Below are positions 20,309 through 29,998 of a DNA stretch of 64,000 nucleotides, piece after piece. Position 1 is the first letter of the stretch. Each line of letters begins with the position of its first letter. Position numbers and translations under genes: made by a program. The stretch covers positions 1-64,000 of the forward strand of contig JBAJNN010000004.1 in assembly GCA_036881905.1 (NCBI GenBank). The letters run 5' to 3'. Below the pieces are notes generated by a model that made no database searches, was not told the origin of the DNA, and saw only the letters and a program-made list of their open reading frames with translations. Source of the stretch: JBAJNN01 sp036881905 (lineage in GTDB: Bacteria; Pseudomonadota; Alphaproteobacteria; Rhizobiales; Im1).

Positions 20309-21642
20309 GCTTTCATGGCCTTAACTCTCGTTCGGACGCCCCCCCCCGTGCTTTCATCAAGGCCCGTCTGCTCGACCCCTCGCGCGACCTCGATACGATT
20401 GGCGGGCTGATCGTCGAAAATGGCGTCATTGCCGCCTGCGGCCCGCAGGTGACCGCCGATTCGTTAAGCGGCGATATGTCGGTTCGCGATTGCACCGACG
20501 CGATGTTGATTCCGGGCCTTGTCGATATGCGTGTCTTTACCGGCGAACCCGGAGCGGAACATCGCGAGACCCTGGCCTCGGCGTCTAAAGCCGCGGCGTC
20601 CGGCGGCGTGACCACGGCGATCGTCATGCCCAACACAAGACCGGTGATCGACGACGTCGCTCTGGTCGATTTTATCCTGCGTCGGGCGCGCGATACCGCC
20701 ATCATCCGCATTGCGCCCATGGCCGCCCTGACCAGAAACGCGCAAGGTCTTGAAATGACCGAAATCGGCCTGCTGCGCGAGGCCGGCGCGGTGGCGCTCA
20801 CCGACGGGGTGCGATCCGTCGCCAATCCCCAACTGCTGCGTCGGGCCTTATGTTACGCTCGCGACTTCGCCATGCCGGTGGCGCAGCATCTCGAAGTTCC
20901 CGAACTCGCTTGCGGCGGCGTCATGAATGAAGGCGAGGTGGCGACAAGGCTGGGCCTGACCGGCATCCCGCAAGAGGCTGAAATCATCATGCTTGAGCGT
21001 GATCTGCGCCTGGTCGCCATGACCGGAGCGCCCTATCACGCCGCGCAAATCTCCTGCCGCGCCTCTCTGGACCTCATCGCCCGCGCCAAGGCGGACGGGC
21101 TGCCGGTGAGTTGCGGCGTCTCGATCAATCATCTCACCCTCAATGAAAACGACATCGGCGCCTATCGCAGCTTTTTCAAACTGTCGCCGCCGCTGAGATG
21201 CGAAGACGACAGGCAGGCCATGGTCGAGGGGCTGGCGCAAGGGCTGATCGACGCCATCGTTTCCGCCCATGATCCGCAAGACCCCGAGACCAAGCGTTTG
21301 CCCTTCGACGAGGCGGCTTTCGGGGCCATCGGCCTTGAGACGCTGTTGTCGGCCGCGCTCTCGCTCTATCATTCGCGGGCCGTTGCGCTGCAACGGATCA
21401 TTGCTGCGCTGAGCGCGCGCCCGGCTGGCATTCTGGGGCTTGACGCCGGAACCCTTCGCCCGGGCGCGCCGGGCGATGTCGCGTTGATCGACCTGCATCG
21501 CCCATGGCGGGTCACGGAATCCGGGCTGCATTCGAAGTCGAAAAACTCTCCCTTCGAACAGCGCGGATTCGAAGGTCGGGTGCTGGAGACCATCGTCGCC
21601 GGAGAAACGGTTTTCACCCTCGACCCTGAAAATGGAGAATAG
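20305..21642 (+). CDS. Dihydroorotase-like subunit, metal site lost (PyrC'/PyrX type)
   Basis: 445 residues with the amidohydrolase fold. The zinc motif HxH is replaced: active enzymes have DMHVHLREPG, while here it reads DMRVFTGEPG. The later catalytic DHAPH motif is replaced by AHDPQD. VMPNTRPVIDD and the C-terminal SKSKNSPFEQRGFEGRV remain. In several bacteria an inactive homologue encoded directly after pyrB is needed to assemble the ATCase holoenzyme. The 4-nt overlap with pyrB fits that role. A working dihydroorotase must be encoded elsewhere. The assignment as inactive follows from the missing ligands. Confidence 0.9.
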   Translation: MSFHGLNSRSDAPPRAFIKARLLDPSRDLDTIGGLIVENGVIAACGPQVTADSLSGDMSVRDCTDAMLIPGLVDMRVFTGEPGAEHRETLASASKAAASGGVTTAIVMPNTRPVIDDVALVDFILRRARDTAIIRIAPMAALTRNAQGLEMTEIGLLREAGAVALTDGVRSVANPQLLRRALCYARDFAMPVAQHLEVPELACGGVMNEGEVATRLGLTGIPQEAEIIMLERDLRLVAMTGAPYHAAQISCRASLDLIARAKADGLPVSCGVSINHLTLNENDIGAYRSFFKLSPPLRCEDDRQAMVEGLAQGLIDAIVSAHDPQDPETKRLPFDEAAFGAIGLETLLSAALSLYHSRAVALQRIIAALSARPAGILGLDAGTLRPGAPGDVALIDLHRPWRVTESGLHSKSKNSPFEQRGFEGRVLETIVAGETVFTLDPENGE

Positions 21643-21648
21643 TCCGCT

Positions 21649-22287
21649 ATGCCGGGCCAACCCCTTTCCCTCCTCGCAACGGCATCAGTTGCACTGCTCT
21701 TCGGGTATTTATGCGGTTCCATCCCTTTCGGGCTGATCGTCGCTCGTCTATTCGGTCTCGGCGATCCAAGAGAGAAAGGCTCGCGCAACATCGGCGCCAC
21801 CAATATCCTGCGCACCGGCTCCAAACCGGCGGCGGCGATAACGCTGTTGTGCGATATGCTCAAAAGCCTGCTGCCGGTGTTGGCGGTCGGGGATTTGTCG
21901 CCGGACGTCATGACCGTCAATGACGATTATGCAACCGCCGCCATCATGACCGGTTTCGGGGCCTTTCTCGGCCATATTTTTCCACTCTGGCTTAGGTTTC
22001 GCGGCGGCAAGGGGGTGGCCACCTTCGTCGGGGTTCTGTTGGCGCTGGCCTGGCCTTATGCTGTAATCTTCCTGGCCGTCTGGCTGGTTGTCGCCTTGAT
22101 CGCGCGCTATTCCTCGCTTGCCGCGCTTATCGCCACGATGGTGACGATCATTGTCCTTTCGCTGTTTCATGACGGTTGGTTGAGGGCCGTTTTCATTGCA
22201 ATGACGCTGATGATTTTTTGGACCCATCGCGACAATATCGCGCGTCTGATCCACGGTAGGGAAACTCGTATTTCATTGCGACGCTGA
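21649..22287 (+). CDS. plsY: Acyl-phosphate glycerol-3-phosphate acyltransferase PlsY
   Basis: 212 residues with five membrane helices. The three PlsY motifs are present: GSIPFGLIVAR, then GSRNIGATNILRTGSK, and FRGGKGVATFVGVLLAL. It transfers an acyl group from acyl-phosphate to glycerol-3-phosphate, the first step of phospholipid synthesis in the inner membrane. It starts 6 nt after pyrC' and is probably part of the pyrB operon; this order is frequent in Alphaproteobacteria. Confidence 0.96.
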   Translation: MPGQPLSLLATASVALLFGYLCGSIPFGLIVARLFGLGDPREKGSRNIGATNILRTGSKPAAAITLLCDMLKSLLPVLAVGDLSPDVMTVNDDYATAAIMTGFGAFLGHIFPLWLRFRGGKGVATFVGVLLALAWPYAVIFLAVWLVVALIARYSSLAALIATMVTIIVLSLFHDGWLRAVFIAMTLMIFWTHRDNIARLIHGRETRISLRR

Positions 22288-22316
22288 TTGCGCCTGAGCG
22301 GCCATAAGCGGAGCCG

Positions 22317-23492
22317 ATGGGGAGAAAGGCTGTTGACATGATCACATCACGGGCCAAGCCCAGGCGGCTTTTGAGCGACAGACAACGGCGCGACTGGCTG
22401 CGTCTCATCAAAAGCGAGAATGTCGGCCCGATGGTGTTTCGCACCCTGCTGAACCGGTTCGGCAGCGCCTCGGCGGCGCTTGAAGCATTGCCGGAGCTAT
22501 CGGCGCGCGGCGGGCTGAAACGCGCCATTCGGCTGTGCCCCATCAGCGAGGCGGAGCACGATCTTGAAGCCGCCGAGCGCATCGGCGCGAAGTTCCGCGC
22601 GCTCGGCGAATACGATTATCCCCCGCTTCTGAAGCAAGTCGAAGATGCCCCACCGCTGATTTGCGTCAAGGGCAATACCGAGCTTTTCGGGCAGCCGACC
22701 ATCGCTGTCGTCGGCTCACGCAACGCCTCGGCGATCGGCCGAAAAATGACCCGCCAATTGTGCATCGAACTGGGCCGGCAAGGCTTTGTCGTGGTCTCAG
22801 GCCTGGCGCGCGGAATCGACACCGCCGCCCATGAAGCCGCTCTCGACACCGGGACCATCGCCGTAACCGCGGGCGGCGTCGATGTCATTTACCCGCCCGA
22901 AAATGCTGAGCTGCACGAAAAAATCGCCGAGCGCGGCGCGGTGATCAGCGAGATGGTACCGGGCTTGCGGCCACAGGCCAAGCATTTTCCGCGCCGCAAC
23001 AGACTCATTTCCGGCATGTGTTACGGCAGTATCGTGATTGAAGCCGCCAGACGCTCGGGATCGCTGATCACGGCGCGGTTCGCCTTAGAACAGGGCCGCG
23101 AGGTTTTCGCGGTTCCGGGTTCCCCCCTCGATCCGCGCTCGGCCGGCACCAACGCGCTCATCCGCGATGGGGCGACCCTGGTCACCAAAGCAGCCGACAT
23201 CATCGAGGTGCTCGCCTCCATGATCGCAAACCCGGCGGCGCCTCCCGATTTCAGTCATTTCAAGGATGGCGAGCAGGATGAAACAACACCTCGGGAGCCG
23301 TTGGAAGGCGCAATACCGACACTCACCACGCGCGAGCGCGTCGCCTCATTGCTCAGCCACGCGCCGACGGAAATCGACGACATCATCCGTGAGAGCGATA
23401 TCGACGTCGGGGTCATCCATATGGTGCTGCTTGAACTCGAACTCGCGGGCCGTCTGGCGCGTCTCGACGCCCGGCGCGTGACGCTCCTGTGA
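22317..23492 (+). CDS. dprA: DNA-processing protein DprA
   Basis: 391 residues. An N-terminal SAM-like helical domain is followed by the Rossmann-type DprA core (IAVVGSRNASAIG, SGLARGIDTAAHEAAL, FPRRNRLISGMC). A C-terminal winged-helix domain starts near residue 325 (HAPTEIDDIIRESDIDVG). DprA loads RecA on incoming single-stranded DNA. In non-competent species its role is unclear. The start GTG/ATG region lies 30 bp after plsY, so it shares that operon. Confidence 0.95.
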   Translation: MGRKAVDMITSRAKPRRLLSDRQRRDWLRLIKSENVGPMVFRTLLNRFGSASAALEALPELSARGGLKRAIRLCPISEAEHDLEAAERIGAKFRALGEYDYPPLLKQVEDAPPLICVKGNTELFGQPTIAVVGSRNASAIGRKMTRQLCIELGRQGFVVVSGLARGIDTAAHEAALDTGTIAVTAGGVDVIYPPENAELHEKIAERGAVISEMVPGLRPQAKHFPRRNRLISGMCYGSIVIEAARRSGSLITARFALEQGREVFAVPGSPLDPRSAGTNALIRDGATLVTKAADIIEVLASMIANPAAPPDFSHFKDGEQDETTPREPLEGAIPTLTTRERVASLLSHAPTEIDDIIRESDIDVGVIHMVLLELELAGRLARLDARRVTLL

Positions 23493-23565
23493 AACAGCGC
23501 AAACCTTGGAGACGGGTCAATGCGGCGCATCGACATTCCCATCATCGCCGAGCTTAACGAGCGGG

Positions 23566-23859
23566 TTACGACTGGACCGGGGCCTGACTGGCCCGCGATC
23601 GGTTCAAATGCATATGCACGTCGCCACGGCGGGCTTCCTGAGACACCATCTCAAACAGATAGGCCAAGAAGGGCATGTCGATCTCAACCGACATATCGCG
23701 CAAACCAACGGCCATTTCCGCGATATATTCGATTTTCGCCATACTCTCACTCATAGGCTGGCCACCATCGCCCGGCGTGGCGTTGTTTTCCAATCCGGCG
23801 ACCTTATCCTCGATGGGTTGGGGGCCGTAACGTTTCTCAGAAACTTTTTCTTGCGTCAT
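23566..23859 (-). CDS. Small conserved-looking hypothetical protein
   Basis: About 97 residues from the ATG at 23859 (an upstream in-frame start at 23898 adds 13). The middle, MAKIEYIAEMAVGLRDMSVE followed by DMPFLAYLFEMVSQEA, looks like an alphaproteobacterial family of small helical proteins of unknown function, but I cannot name it. Its 3-prime end faces dprA. The ribosome-binding site is weak (AAGGA 12 nt upstream), so the start is uncertain. Confidence 0.55.
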   Translation of the reverse strand: MTQEKVSEKRYGPQPIEDKVAGLENNATPGDGGQPMSESMAKIEYIAEMAVGLRDMSVEIDMPFLAYLFEMVSQEARRGDVHMHLNRSRASQAPVQS

Positions 23860-24108
23860 CTCAAAACCATTCCTTGAAAATTCGAGCACGCTGCTCACGC
23901 CCCTTTATAAGCTTAGACCCGTGCATGCGAATCGCACCAGCACGATGACTTCTTTTGAAGACATATCTTAGCACAAGAGTTTCTACCATAAAATAGTAAA
24001 TTAAAAAATACAACTCAAAAATATATGCCGCTTCGGATGGAACTGTCTGTCGGGGCGTCGATGCCCAGCCGCGAAAGCCGAAAGCATTCCCCCACATCCC
24101 GCGCGAAT

Positions 24109-24850
24109 TTATTCGGATTCGGCAAGGGCGCCGAGCGATCGATTCAGGGTTTTACGGATTGAGGGATCGGCGACGCCGTCTATCCGCTTGCGGCGAAAAT
24201 GGCGCTTAAACGTCTTGACGACCATTGCGGTCTGTTCGTCAGAGTGGCCTGACAGCTCCACATCATAAGCCATAAGAGCGCAGCTTGGTTTGCAGATCGA
24301 GAACACGACCGCCACTCTCGCCAGGCTTTATTCCACCGCCCGCTACAACCGGCTTGGGAGGAACCCATAAGCCGATGCCGGATTCATAAAGCCGCCTCCA
24401 GTTGAACTTTTCGCCCAGGTCTTGTTTGCGTTGCGGCGCCACATCTCTATGGGCCGGTACCTGGTAGGGCGGGATTGGATAGCGCGCCACAATATCAAGG
24501 CTGAGGGCCATCGCCGCCTCCATCTGAGTATCGGGAAAATCCGAACGATCGCATTCGGGACCGGGGTTGCAGATTTCTATGCCGATCGAGCGGGAATTGA
24601 TGTCGCGACAGCCCTCCCAGCATGAAACACCGGCATGCCAGGCCCGTTTATGCTCTGCCACCATGGCCATGATGTCGCCACTGCGGTCGATCGGATAATG
24701 ACATGACATTTTGGCTTGAAGGTTGCTCAAACGCCGGCGCGCGGCAAGGCGATTTGTCATCCCGATGTCATGACATTCGGGGTCATGGACAACGGGCATA
24801 TCCACCGCGCCGTCCGGTCGGAAGAATTGGGCGATGGAACCCTCTCAATA
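24109..24850 (-). pseudogene. Broken N-acetylmuramoyl-L-alanine amidase (AmiD/AmpD type)
   Basis: The amidase_2 core lies in the frame 24805-24263: MSCHYPID, RAWHAGVSCWEG, DINSRSIGIEICNPG and VPAHRDVAPQRKQDLGEKFNW. These include the His and Lys expected at the zinc and catalytic sites. At GLWV...DLQTKLRSYGL the frame stops. The peptidoglycan-binding end continues one frame over (YDVELSGHSDEQTAMVVKTF...DGVADPSIRKTL), and a single extra T in GGCTTATG explains it. The N-terminus is also split: the VPSPN start and RPDGAVDMPVVH lie in different frames. Two shifts make assembly error less likely than true decay, but raw reads would decide. Confidence 0.75.
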
Positions 24851-24890
24851 GCAAGGGTCATGGTGCTTGCCGCAACCGATCCCGCCGGTG

Positions 24891-26243
24891 TTATATGCTT
24901 TCCTTGTTCAACACGCCGGCCGCGAGCAAAGCGAGTTCGAGAGACTGGCTGGCATTAAGCCGCGGATCGCAATGGGTATGATAACGGTCTAGCGGACCGG
25001 CATCAGCGAGCGACAGGGCGCCGCCGACGCATTCGGTAACGTTACCGCCGGTCATTTCGACATGGAGACCGCCGGCATGGGTTCCCTCGGCGCGATGAAC
25101 CGCGATGAAACCACGCATCTCGCGGACAATGGCATCGAATGGCCTGGTCTTGAGTCCGGCTCCCGTCTTGATCGTATTGCCATGCATCGGGTCGCATGAC
25201 CACAGGACAAGGCGGCCCTCGCGCTTAACGGCGCGCACAAGGCAAGGCAGTTTGTTCGCGACCTGCTCGGCGCCGAAGCGGCAGATCAGCGTCAGCCGCC
25301 CGGCCTCGTTTTCAGGGTTGAGCGCATCGATGAGCCGAATCAGCGTGTCGGGATCGATGGATGGCCCGCATTTGACGCCGAGAGGGTTTTTTACGCCGCG
25401 ACAATATTCGACATGCGCGCCGTCGATCTGGCGGGTACGCTCGCCGATCCACAGCATATGCGCCGAGGTCGCATACCACCCCTTAAATGTCGGATCGAGG
25501 CGGGTCAAAGCCTGCTCATAGCCCAAGAGCAACGCTTCATGGCTGGTGAAAACATCGGGTGTTGGTAATGGCGGTCCGGTTCCGCTCTTGCCGTCGTCGC
25601 CGCTCGTGACCGTCAGCGCCTCGCTCATCCGCTCGGCCATCGCCCGATAGCGAGTGGCGGTCAAACGACCGCGCAGCTCGTCCAGCATTTCCCGGTGAAA
25701 TCGGCGCGGATCGCCATAACCGCCCCGAGCCAGGGCCCGCAACAGGTTGAGGGTCGCCGCGGCTTGGCGATAGGCCGCAATCTGGCGCTGGGGATTGGGG
25801 GTTCGGGCCTTGGCGGAAAATTCGATGGCGTTGATACTATCGCCGCGATAGCTCGGCAGTTCGACGTCGCCTCTTTTTTCCTTCGGCGCGGAGCGCGGTT
25901 TGGCGAACTGCCCGGCGATCCGACCGATTTTGACCACGGGCGTGGAGGCGGCAAAGCCCAAAATGACCGACATCTGAGTGAACAGGCGAAAAAAATCGCG
26001 GATCGCGTCGCTGGAATGTTCGCTAAAACTCTCGGCGCAATCGCCGCCATGGAGAACGACCCCCCCTGCCTTGACGACCCGCGCCAGCCGCCGCTTCAGT
26101 CGCCGGGTCTCGTCGGGCGGGGTAAGCGGCGGGAACGTCGCAAGACGCGCCTCGACCCGCGCCAATTCGTCGCGATCCGGATAATCGGGCATTTGGGCCG
26201 CCGGCTTGCCCCTCCAACTGTGCGGCGCCCATTGCGTGGACAT
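24891..26243 (-). CDS. aroG: Class II 3-deoxy-D-arabino-heptulosonate-7-phosphate synthase
   Basis: 450 residues, the plant-like class II DAHP synthase that condenses PEP with erythrose 4-phosphate to begin the shikimate pathway. Present are HGGDCAESFSEHSSDAI, the metal and PEP region GKSG/TSHEALLLGYEQAL, WIGERTRQIDGAHVEYCRG, DPMHGNTIKT and GGLHVEMTGGNVTECVGG. The length is normal for the class. It is monocistronic and the decayed amidase lies just downstream. Class II enzymes are the usual form in many Alphaproteobacteria. Confidence 0.97.
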   Translation of the reverse strand: MSTQWAPHSWRGKPAAQMPDYPDRDELARVEARLATFPPLTPPDETRRLKRRLARVVKAGGVVLHGGDCAESFSEHSSDAIRDFFRLFTQMSVILGFAASTPVVKIGRIAGQFAKPRSAPKEKRGDVELPSYRGDSINAIEFSAKARTPNPQRQIAAYRQAAATLNLLRALARGGYGDPRRFHREMLDELRGRLTATRYRAMAERMSEALTVTSGDDGKSGTGPPLPTPDVFTSHEALLLGYEQALTRLDPTFKGWYATSAHMLWIGERTRQIDGAHVEYCRGVKNPLGVKCGPSIDPDTLIRLIDALNPENEAGRLTLICRFGAEQVANKLPCLVRAVKREGRLVLWSCDPMHGNTIKTGAGLKTRPFDAIVREMRGFIAVHRAEGTHAGGLHVEMTGGNVTECVGGALSLADAGPLDRYHTHCDPRLNASQSLELALLAAGVLNKESI

Positions 26244-26289
26244 GATTTACACTCTTGGGATTAAGGCGTGTAGGGAATGAGGGTCTAGA

Positions 26290-26545
26290 CCGTAGGGTTC
26301 GGGCACGGACCGCGAGACGATTTTTCTCTCGCAAACAGGAAAAGAACTTGCCGCCGCACCGCACTCCGGAAACAGGGCTTTGCCGCGCTTTACGGAGGAA
26401 AATTCGCCGCGCCCGATAAGGATATGGCGAAAATCGTCCATTTTGGCGTTGAGAAAGCCTGGTGAAAGGGTAAGCCCTTCTCGGCGCTTTCGCTCCTGAA
26501 ACTGTACGATTTTCGCTCAAGCATACTCCAAATCCTCATTCCCCG
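26290..26545. mobile_element. Diverged relic of the MITE family
   Basis: Shares internal blocks with the MITEs at 5090 and 48414: GGACCGCGAGACGA, ATAAGGATATGGCGAAAATC, CATTTTGGCGTTGAGAAAG and CTCCTGAAACTGTACGATTT. The outer inverted repeats are not recognisable. It lies upstream of the class II aroG start and may contain its promoter region. Confidence 0.6.
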
Positions 26546-26659
26546 CACACCCCAAGATCCGGCTACGGAGAAAACGGCTTCATGAAGACAGGCGCGAACA
26601 GCTGTTCAGCGCGATGGCGTCCTTGCGATTCGCTTTGCTTCACGTCTCACCAACCAGCG

Positions 26660-27179
26660 CTAGGGATCAAGGGACGATTGCGTCAGGTGGACGGCGATCA
26701 GCTCAAGCAGGCCGAACAGGGCTTTGCGCTCCCGACCTTGATCGCAATCGATAAGGGCTCGCATTATATCGAACATCGCCTCTTGCGGAAATTTTTTCTT
26801 CGCGACCGGCAAAACCCGCCGGGCGGCGGCGATTTTCGCGATATTGCGATATGACGAGGCAAGGCAGAAATACACGTCGCGCAAGTTTTCCTCCGGTATC
26901 CCCGTCTTCAGGGCCTTATTGTAGAACTCAACCGCCTTTTCCTCCTTTCCGGCGCGATCGAAGGCAAACCCGGCCTCCATGAAGGCAATGGAACACCGAT
27001 CCTGCTCGATAATCGCGCTGAACAGCCCGATTGCGGTTTTGTGCTTGCCCGCCCAGGGAACGGTCGACCGCCTGCGATAATTTTTCCCCGTACATGTTGG
27101 TCATGAGTTTACTTAATACCTCCATCGAGCCGGACTGATTAGGGATTTCATCCGCCGCCGGAAGGTCGCAAAAGGGCAT
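26660..27179 (-). pseudogene. Frameshifted tetratricopeptide-like protein
   Basis: The 5-prime frame (27179-26928) encodes MEVLSKLMTNMYGEKLSQAV and then drifts. The continuation in another frame (26980-26660) encodes FMEAGFAFDRAGKEEKAVEF, ALKTGIPEENLRDVYFCLA and the rest of a TPR-like helical protein. The intervening segment read in that second frame gives TAIGLFSAIIEQDRCS, in register with the rest. One frameshift near 27050 therefore splits an otherwise continuous ~170-residue protein. It abuts the DUF2093 gene. A single shift could also be a sequencing error. Confidence 0.6.
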
Positions 27180-27404
27180 TTATTTCGCCCCGCGCAGCTC
27201 CAGATAGCGCTTGCAGGCCACCTCGGCGCTGCTGTAGGCCTCCTGCAATTCGACATTCCAATAGCACAAGCGGTCGAGCGGAACAGGCTCGCCGGTGACG
27301 GCGCAACGCACGAAATCGCCGGGCGTCAGAATCTCATAATCGCCGCCGAAATAGCGCAGACGGGCCTCACGGCGGGCAGTGAAATTGTCTTGGTGACGAT
27401 TCAT
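27180..27404 (-). CDS. DUF2093 family protein
   Basis: 74 residues from ATG 27404; the longer open frame adds 50 residues of repeat-derived sequence. The core ARLRYFGGDYEILTPGDFVR, CAVTGEPVPLDRLCYWNVELQ and EAYSSAEVACKRYLEL is the DUF2093 pattern, small proteins of unknown function confined largely to Alphaproteobacteria. The gene is just upstream of the frameshifted TPR gene. Confidence 0.85.
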   Translation of the reverse strand: MNRHQDNFTARREARLRYFGGDYEILTPGDFVRCAVTGEPVPLDRLCYWNVELQEAYSSAEVACKRYLELRGAK

Positions 27405-27504
27405 GAGCCTAACCGATACACGAATGTGTAACCATACAGGACCGACCAGAACATTCCAACGATCCGGTCGACCTCCTTGCCGATCGGCATATTCGCGCCC
27501 CGCT

Positions 27505-27616
27505 GGAGCATAATCCGAGCTTGCCAAGCGACAGCCAAGGATCGACACGATCATGCTTAAAAAACAAAAACGAGACGCATTTTCAGTGATTCCATTGCCA
27601 CGGAAAATGCCCTAGT
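27505..27616. repeat. Dispersed palindromic repeat A with tail
   Basis: Has GAGCATAATCCGAGCTTGCC, AAGCGACAGCCAAGGATCGA and CATGCTTAAAAAACAAAAAC, then the tail GAGACGCATTTTCAGTGATT...GGAAAATGCCCTAG. The tail matches 8925-8968. It lies between DUF2093 and purL. Confidence 0.75.
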
Positions 27617-27724
27617 ATAACGGCAAACTGAATCACTGTCACGCATTGACCTCAACGCCGTTGCGGCGTATTGGCATGTGAACAGCTCCCCTGCGACAGT
27701 CGGATTCACCGATAAACCCCGCCG

Positions 27725-29998
27725 ATGACCGTTTCGGATTACAGCCCCGTCACCCCCGAACTCATTGGCGCCCATGGCCTTGAGCCTGAAGAATATGAGC
27801 GCATTCTGGCGCTGATCGGACGGCCCCCCACACTGACCGAACTGGGGATTTTCTCGGCGATGTGGAATGAGCATTGCTCCTACAAATCCTCGAAAAGATG
27901 GCTGAAAACCTTGCCCACCCAAGGCCCTTGCGTGATTCAGGGCCCTGGTGAAAATGCCGGGGTCATCAATATTGGCGCCGGGCTGGTTTGCGTGTTCAAG
28001 ATGGAGAGTCACAATCACCCGTCTTCCATCGAACCCTATCAGGGGGCGGCGACTGGAATGGGCGGTATTCTGCGTGATGTCTTCACCATGGGCGCGCGAC
28101 CGGTGGCCGCGCTCAACGCCTTGCGCTTCGGCGCGATGGAGCATGAGAGAACCCGCCATCTGCTCTCCGGCGTGGTGGCCGGTATCGGTGGATACGGCAA
28201 TTCCTTCGGGGTGGCGACGGTTGGCGGAGAGGCCGGTTTTCACCCCCGCTACAACGGCAATATCCTCGTCAACGCCATGGCGGTGGGCATTGCGCGGGCC
28301 GATTCGGTGTTTTATTCCAGGGCCGAGGGCGTCGGCATGCCGATTGTCTATCTCGGCGCCAAGACCGGCCGCGATGGCATTCACGGCGCGGCCATGGCCT
28401 CGGCGGAATTCGACGACAATTCGCAAGAAAAACGCCCGACGGTACAGGTCGGCGACCCGTTTTGCGAAAAGCTGCTGCTTGAGGCTTGTCTGGAGCTGAT
28501 GGCGAGCGGAGCGGTCATCGCCATTCAGGATATGGGCGCGGCCGGGCTGACATGTTCGGCCGTCGAGATGGGGGCCAAGGGCAATCTCGGCGTCACGCTC
28601 GATCTCGATAAGGTTCCCTGCCGCGAGGAGGGGATGACGGCTTACGACATGATGCTGTCGGAATCCCAGGAACGCATGCTCATGGTGCTGCGCCCCGAAT
28701 ATCGGGAACGGGCGGAGGCGGTGTTGGCCAAATGGGGCCTCGATTTCGCGGTCATCGGTCATACCACGCACACTCCGCGCTTCGTCGTCAACCATCACGG
28801 CCGAACCATGGCCGATCTGCCCATCAAGGCCCTTGGCGACGAGGCGCCGGAGTATGACCGGCCATGGAGCGCGCCGATCAAACGCGAGCGCGTCGCCGCC
28901 GGAGATGTTCCCGCGCCCAAGGATATGGGTCAGGCTCTGATAACGCTCATAAGCAGCCCCGATCTGTGCTCCAGGCGCTGGGTATGGGAGCAATACGACC
29001 ATCATATCTTGAGCAATACCGCGCAACACCCTGGTGGCGACGCGGCGGTGATCGCCATTGACGAGGCCACGCGCGGCCTGGCCTTAAGCGTGGATTCGAC
29101 GCCGCGCTATGTGGACGCCGATGCCTTCGAGGGCGGCAAACAGGCGGTGGCGGAATGTTGGCGCAACCTCACCGCCGTCGGCGCCAGGCCGCTCGCCGTA
29201 ACCGACAACCTCAATTTCGGCAATCCGGAACGGCCGGAAATCATGGGGCAATTCGTCCATGCGGTAAAAGGCATTGGCGAGGCGTGCCGTTCCCTCTGCT
29301 TCCCCGTGGTGTCGGGCAATGTTTCGCTCTATAATGAAACCAGCGGCCGGGCGATTTTGCCGACGCCGGTGATCGGCGGCGTCGGCCTGCTCGATGAGCT
29401 TTCCGCCATGGCCACCATCGGCTTCAAGGCCGAAGGCGAGGTGATTTTGCTGATCGGAGGCCATGGCGCGCATATGGGCTGCACGCTCTATCTCACCCGC
29501 CTGCATGGTCGCGAGGATGGCGCGCCGCCGCCGGTTGACCTCGCATTGGAGCGTCGGAACGGAGATTTCGTTCGCGAATTGATTACATCTCGCCGCGTGA
29601 GTGCCTGTCATGATCTTTCCGATGGCGGTCTTATCGTCGCCATTGCCGAAATGGCGATGCGTTCTGGACTTGGCGCGCGGCTCGACATCAGGGCCGAGAG
29701 CATGTATATTGCGCTGTTTGGCGAGGATCAGGCGCGTTACGTTGTCACCGCCCGCCATGATCGGGCGGATGACATCATGGAGCGCGCCCGGGCGGCAAAG
29801 GTTGGTATCGACGCCATCGGCACGGTCGGGGGTAGGGATCTCGACGTCGTGGGAGCCTTCCGCGTCCCCGTGGCGCGATTATGCGAGGCTTGCGAGGCGA
29901 CGCTTCCCCGTTATATGGACAGGGGTTGCGTGATCATGGCGGGATCGGAACTTAAATCAGGAGACAACGCCCATGGCTATGGACGCAATCAGGATTAA
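27725..29998 (+). CDS. purL: Phosphoribosylformylglycinamidine synthase subunit PurL
   Basis: 757 residues, the small-type PurL that works with separate PurS and PurQ, which are not in this window. The N-terminal motif MWNEHCSYKSSKRWLKTLP, the ATP-site MESHNHPSSIEPYQGAATG, the GARPVA motif and GNVSLYNETSG are present. It converts FGAR to FGAM in purine synthesis. The C-terminal ~20 residues extend beyond the usual end and overlap the bolA start by 26 nt, so the two genes are probably coupled. Confidence 0.97.
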   Translation: MTVSDYSPVTPELIGAHGLEPEEYERILALIGRPPTLTELGIFSAMWNEHCSYKSSKRWLKTLPTQGPCVIQGPGENAGVINIGAGLVCVFKMESHNHPSSIEPYQGAATGMGGILRDVFTMGARPVAALNALRFGAMEHERTRHLLSGVVAGIGGYGNSFGVATVGGEAGFHPRYNGNILVNAMAVGIARADSVFYSRAEGVGMPIVYLGAKTGRDGIHGAAMASAEFDDNSQEKRPTVQVGDPFCEKLLLEACLELMASGAVIAIQDMGAAGLTCSAVEMGAKGNLGVTLDLDKVPCREEGMTAYDMMLSESQERMLMVLRPEYRERAEAVLAKWGLDFAVIGHTTHTPRFVVNHHGRTMADLPIKALGDEAPEYDRPWSAPIKRERVAAGDVPAPKDMGQALITLISSPDLCSRRWVWEQYDHHILSNTAQHPGGDAAVIAIDEATRGLALSVDSTPRYVDADAFEGGKQAVAECWRNLTAVGARPLAVTDNLNFGNPERPEIMGQFVHAVKGIGEACRSLCFPVVSGNVSLYNETSGRAILPTPVIGGVGLLDELSAMATIGFKAEGEVILLIGGHGAHMGCTLYLTRLHGREDGAPPPVDLALERRNGDFVRELITSRRVSACHDLSDGGLIVAIAEMAMRSGLGARLDIRAESMYIALFGEDQARYVVTARHDRADDIMERARAAKVGIDAIGTVGGRDLDVVGAFRVPVARLCEACEATLPRYMDRGCVIMAGSELKSGDNAHGYGRNQD

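Noticed and set aside
23861..24097. 78-codon minus-strand frame upstream of the 23566-23859 gene
   Set aside because: AT-rich, no ribosome-binding site and no family; likely chance.
27557..29029. 490-codon minus-strand frame opposite purL
   Set aside because: Antisense to purL, with third-position bias explained by purL. No recognisable domain.
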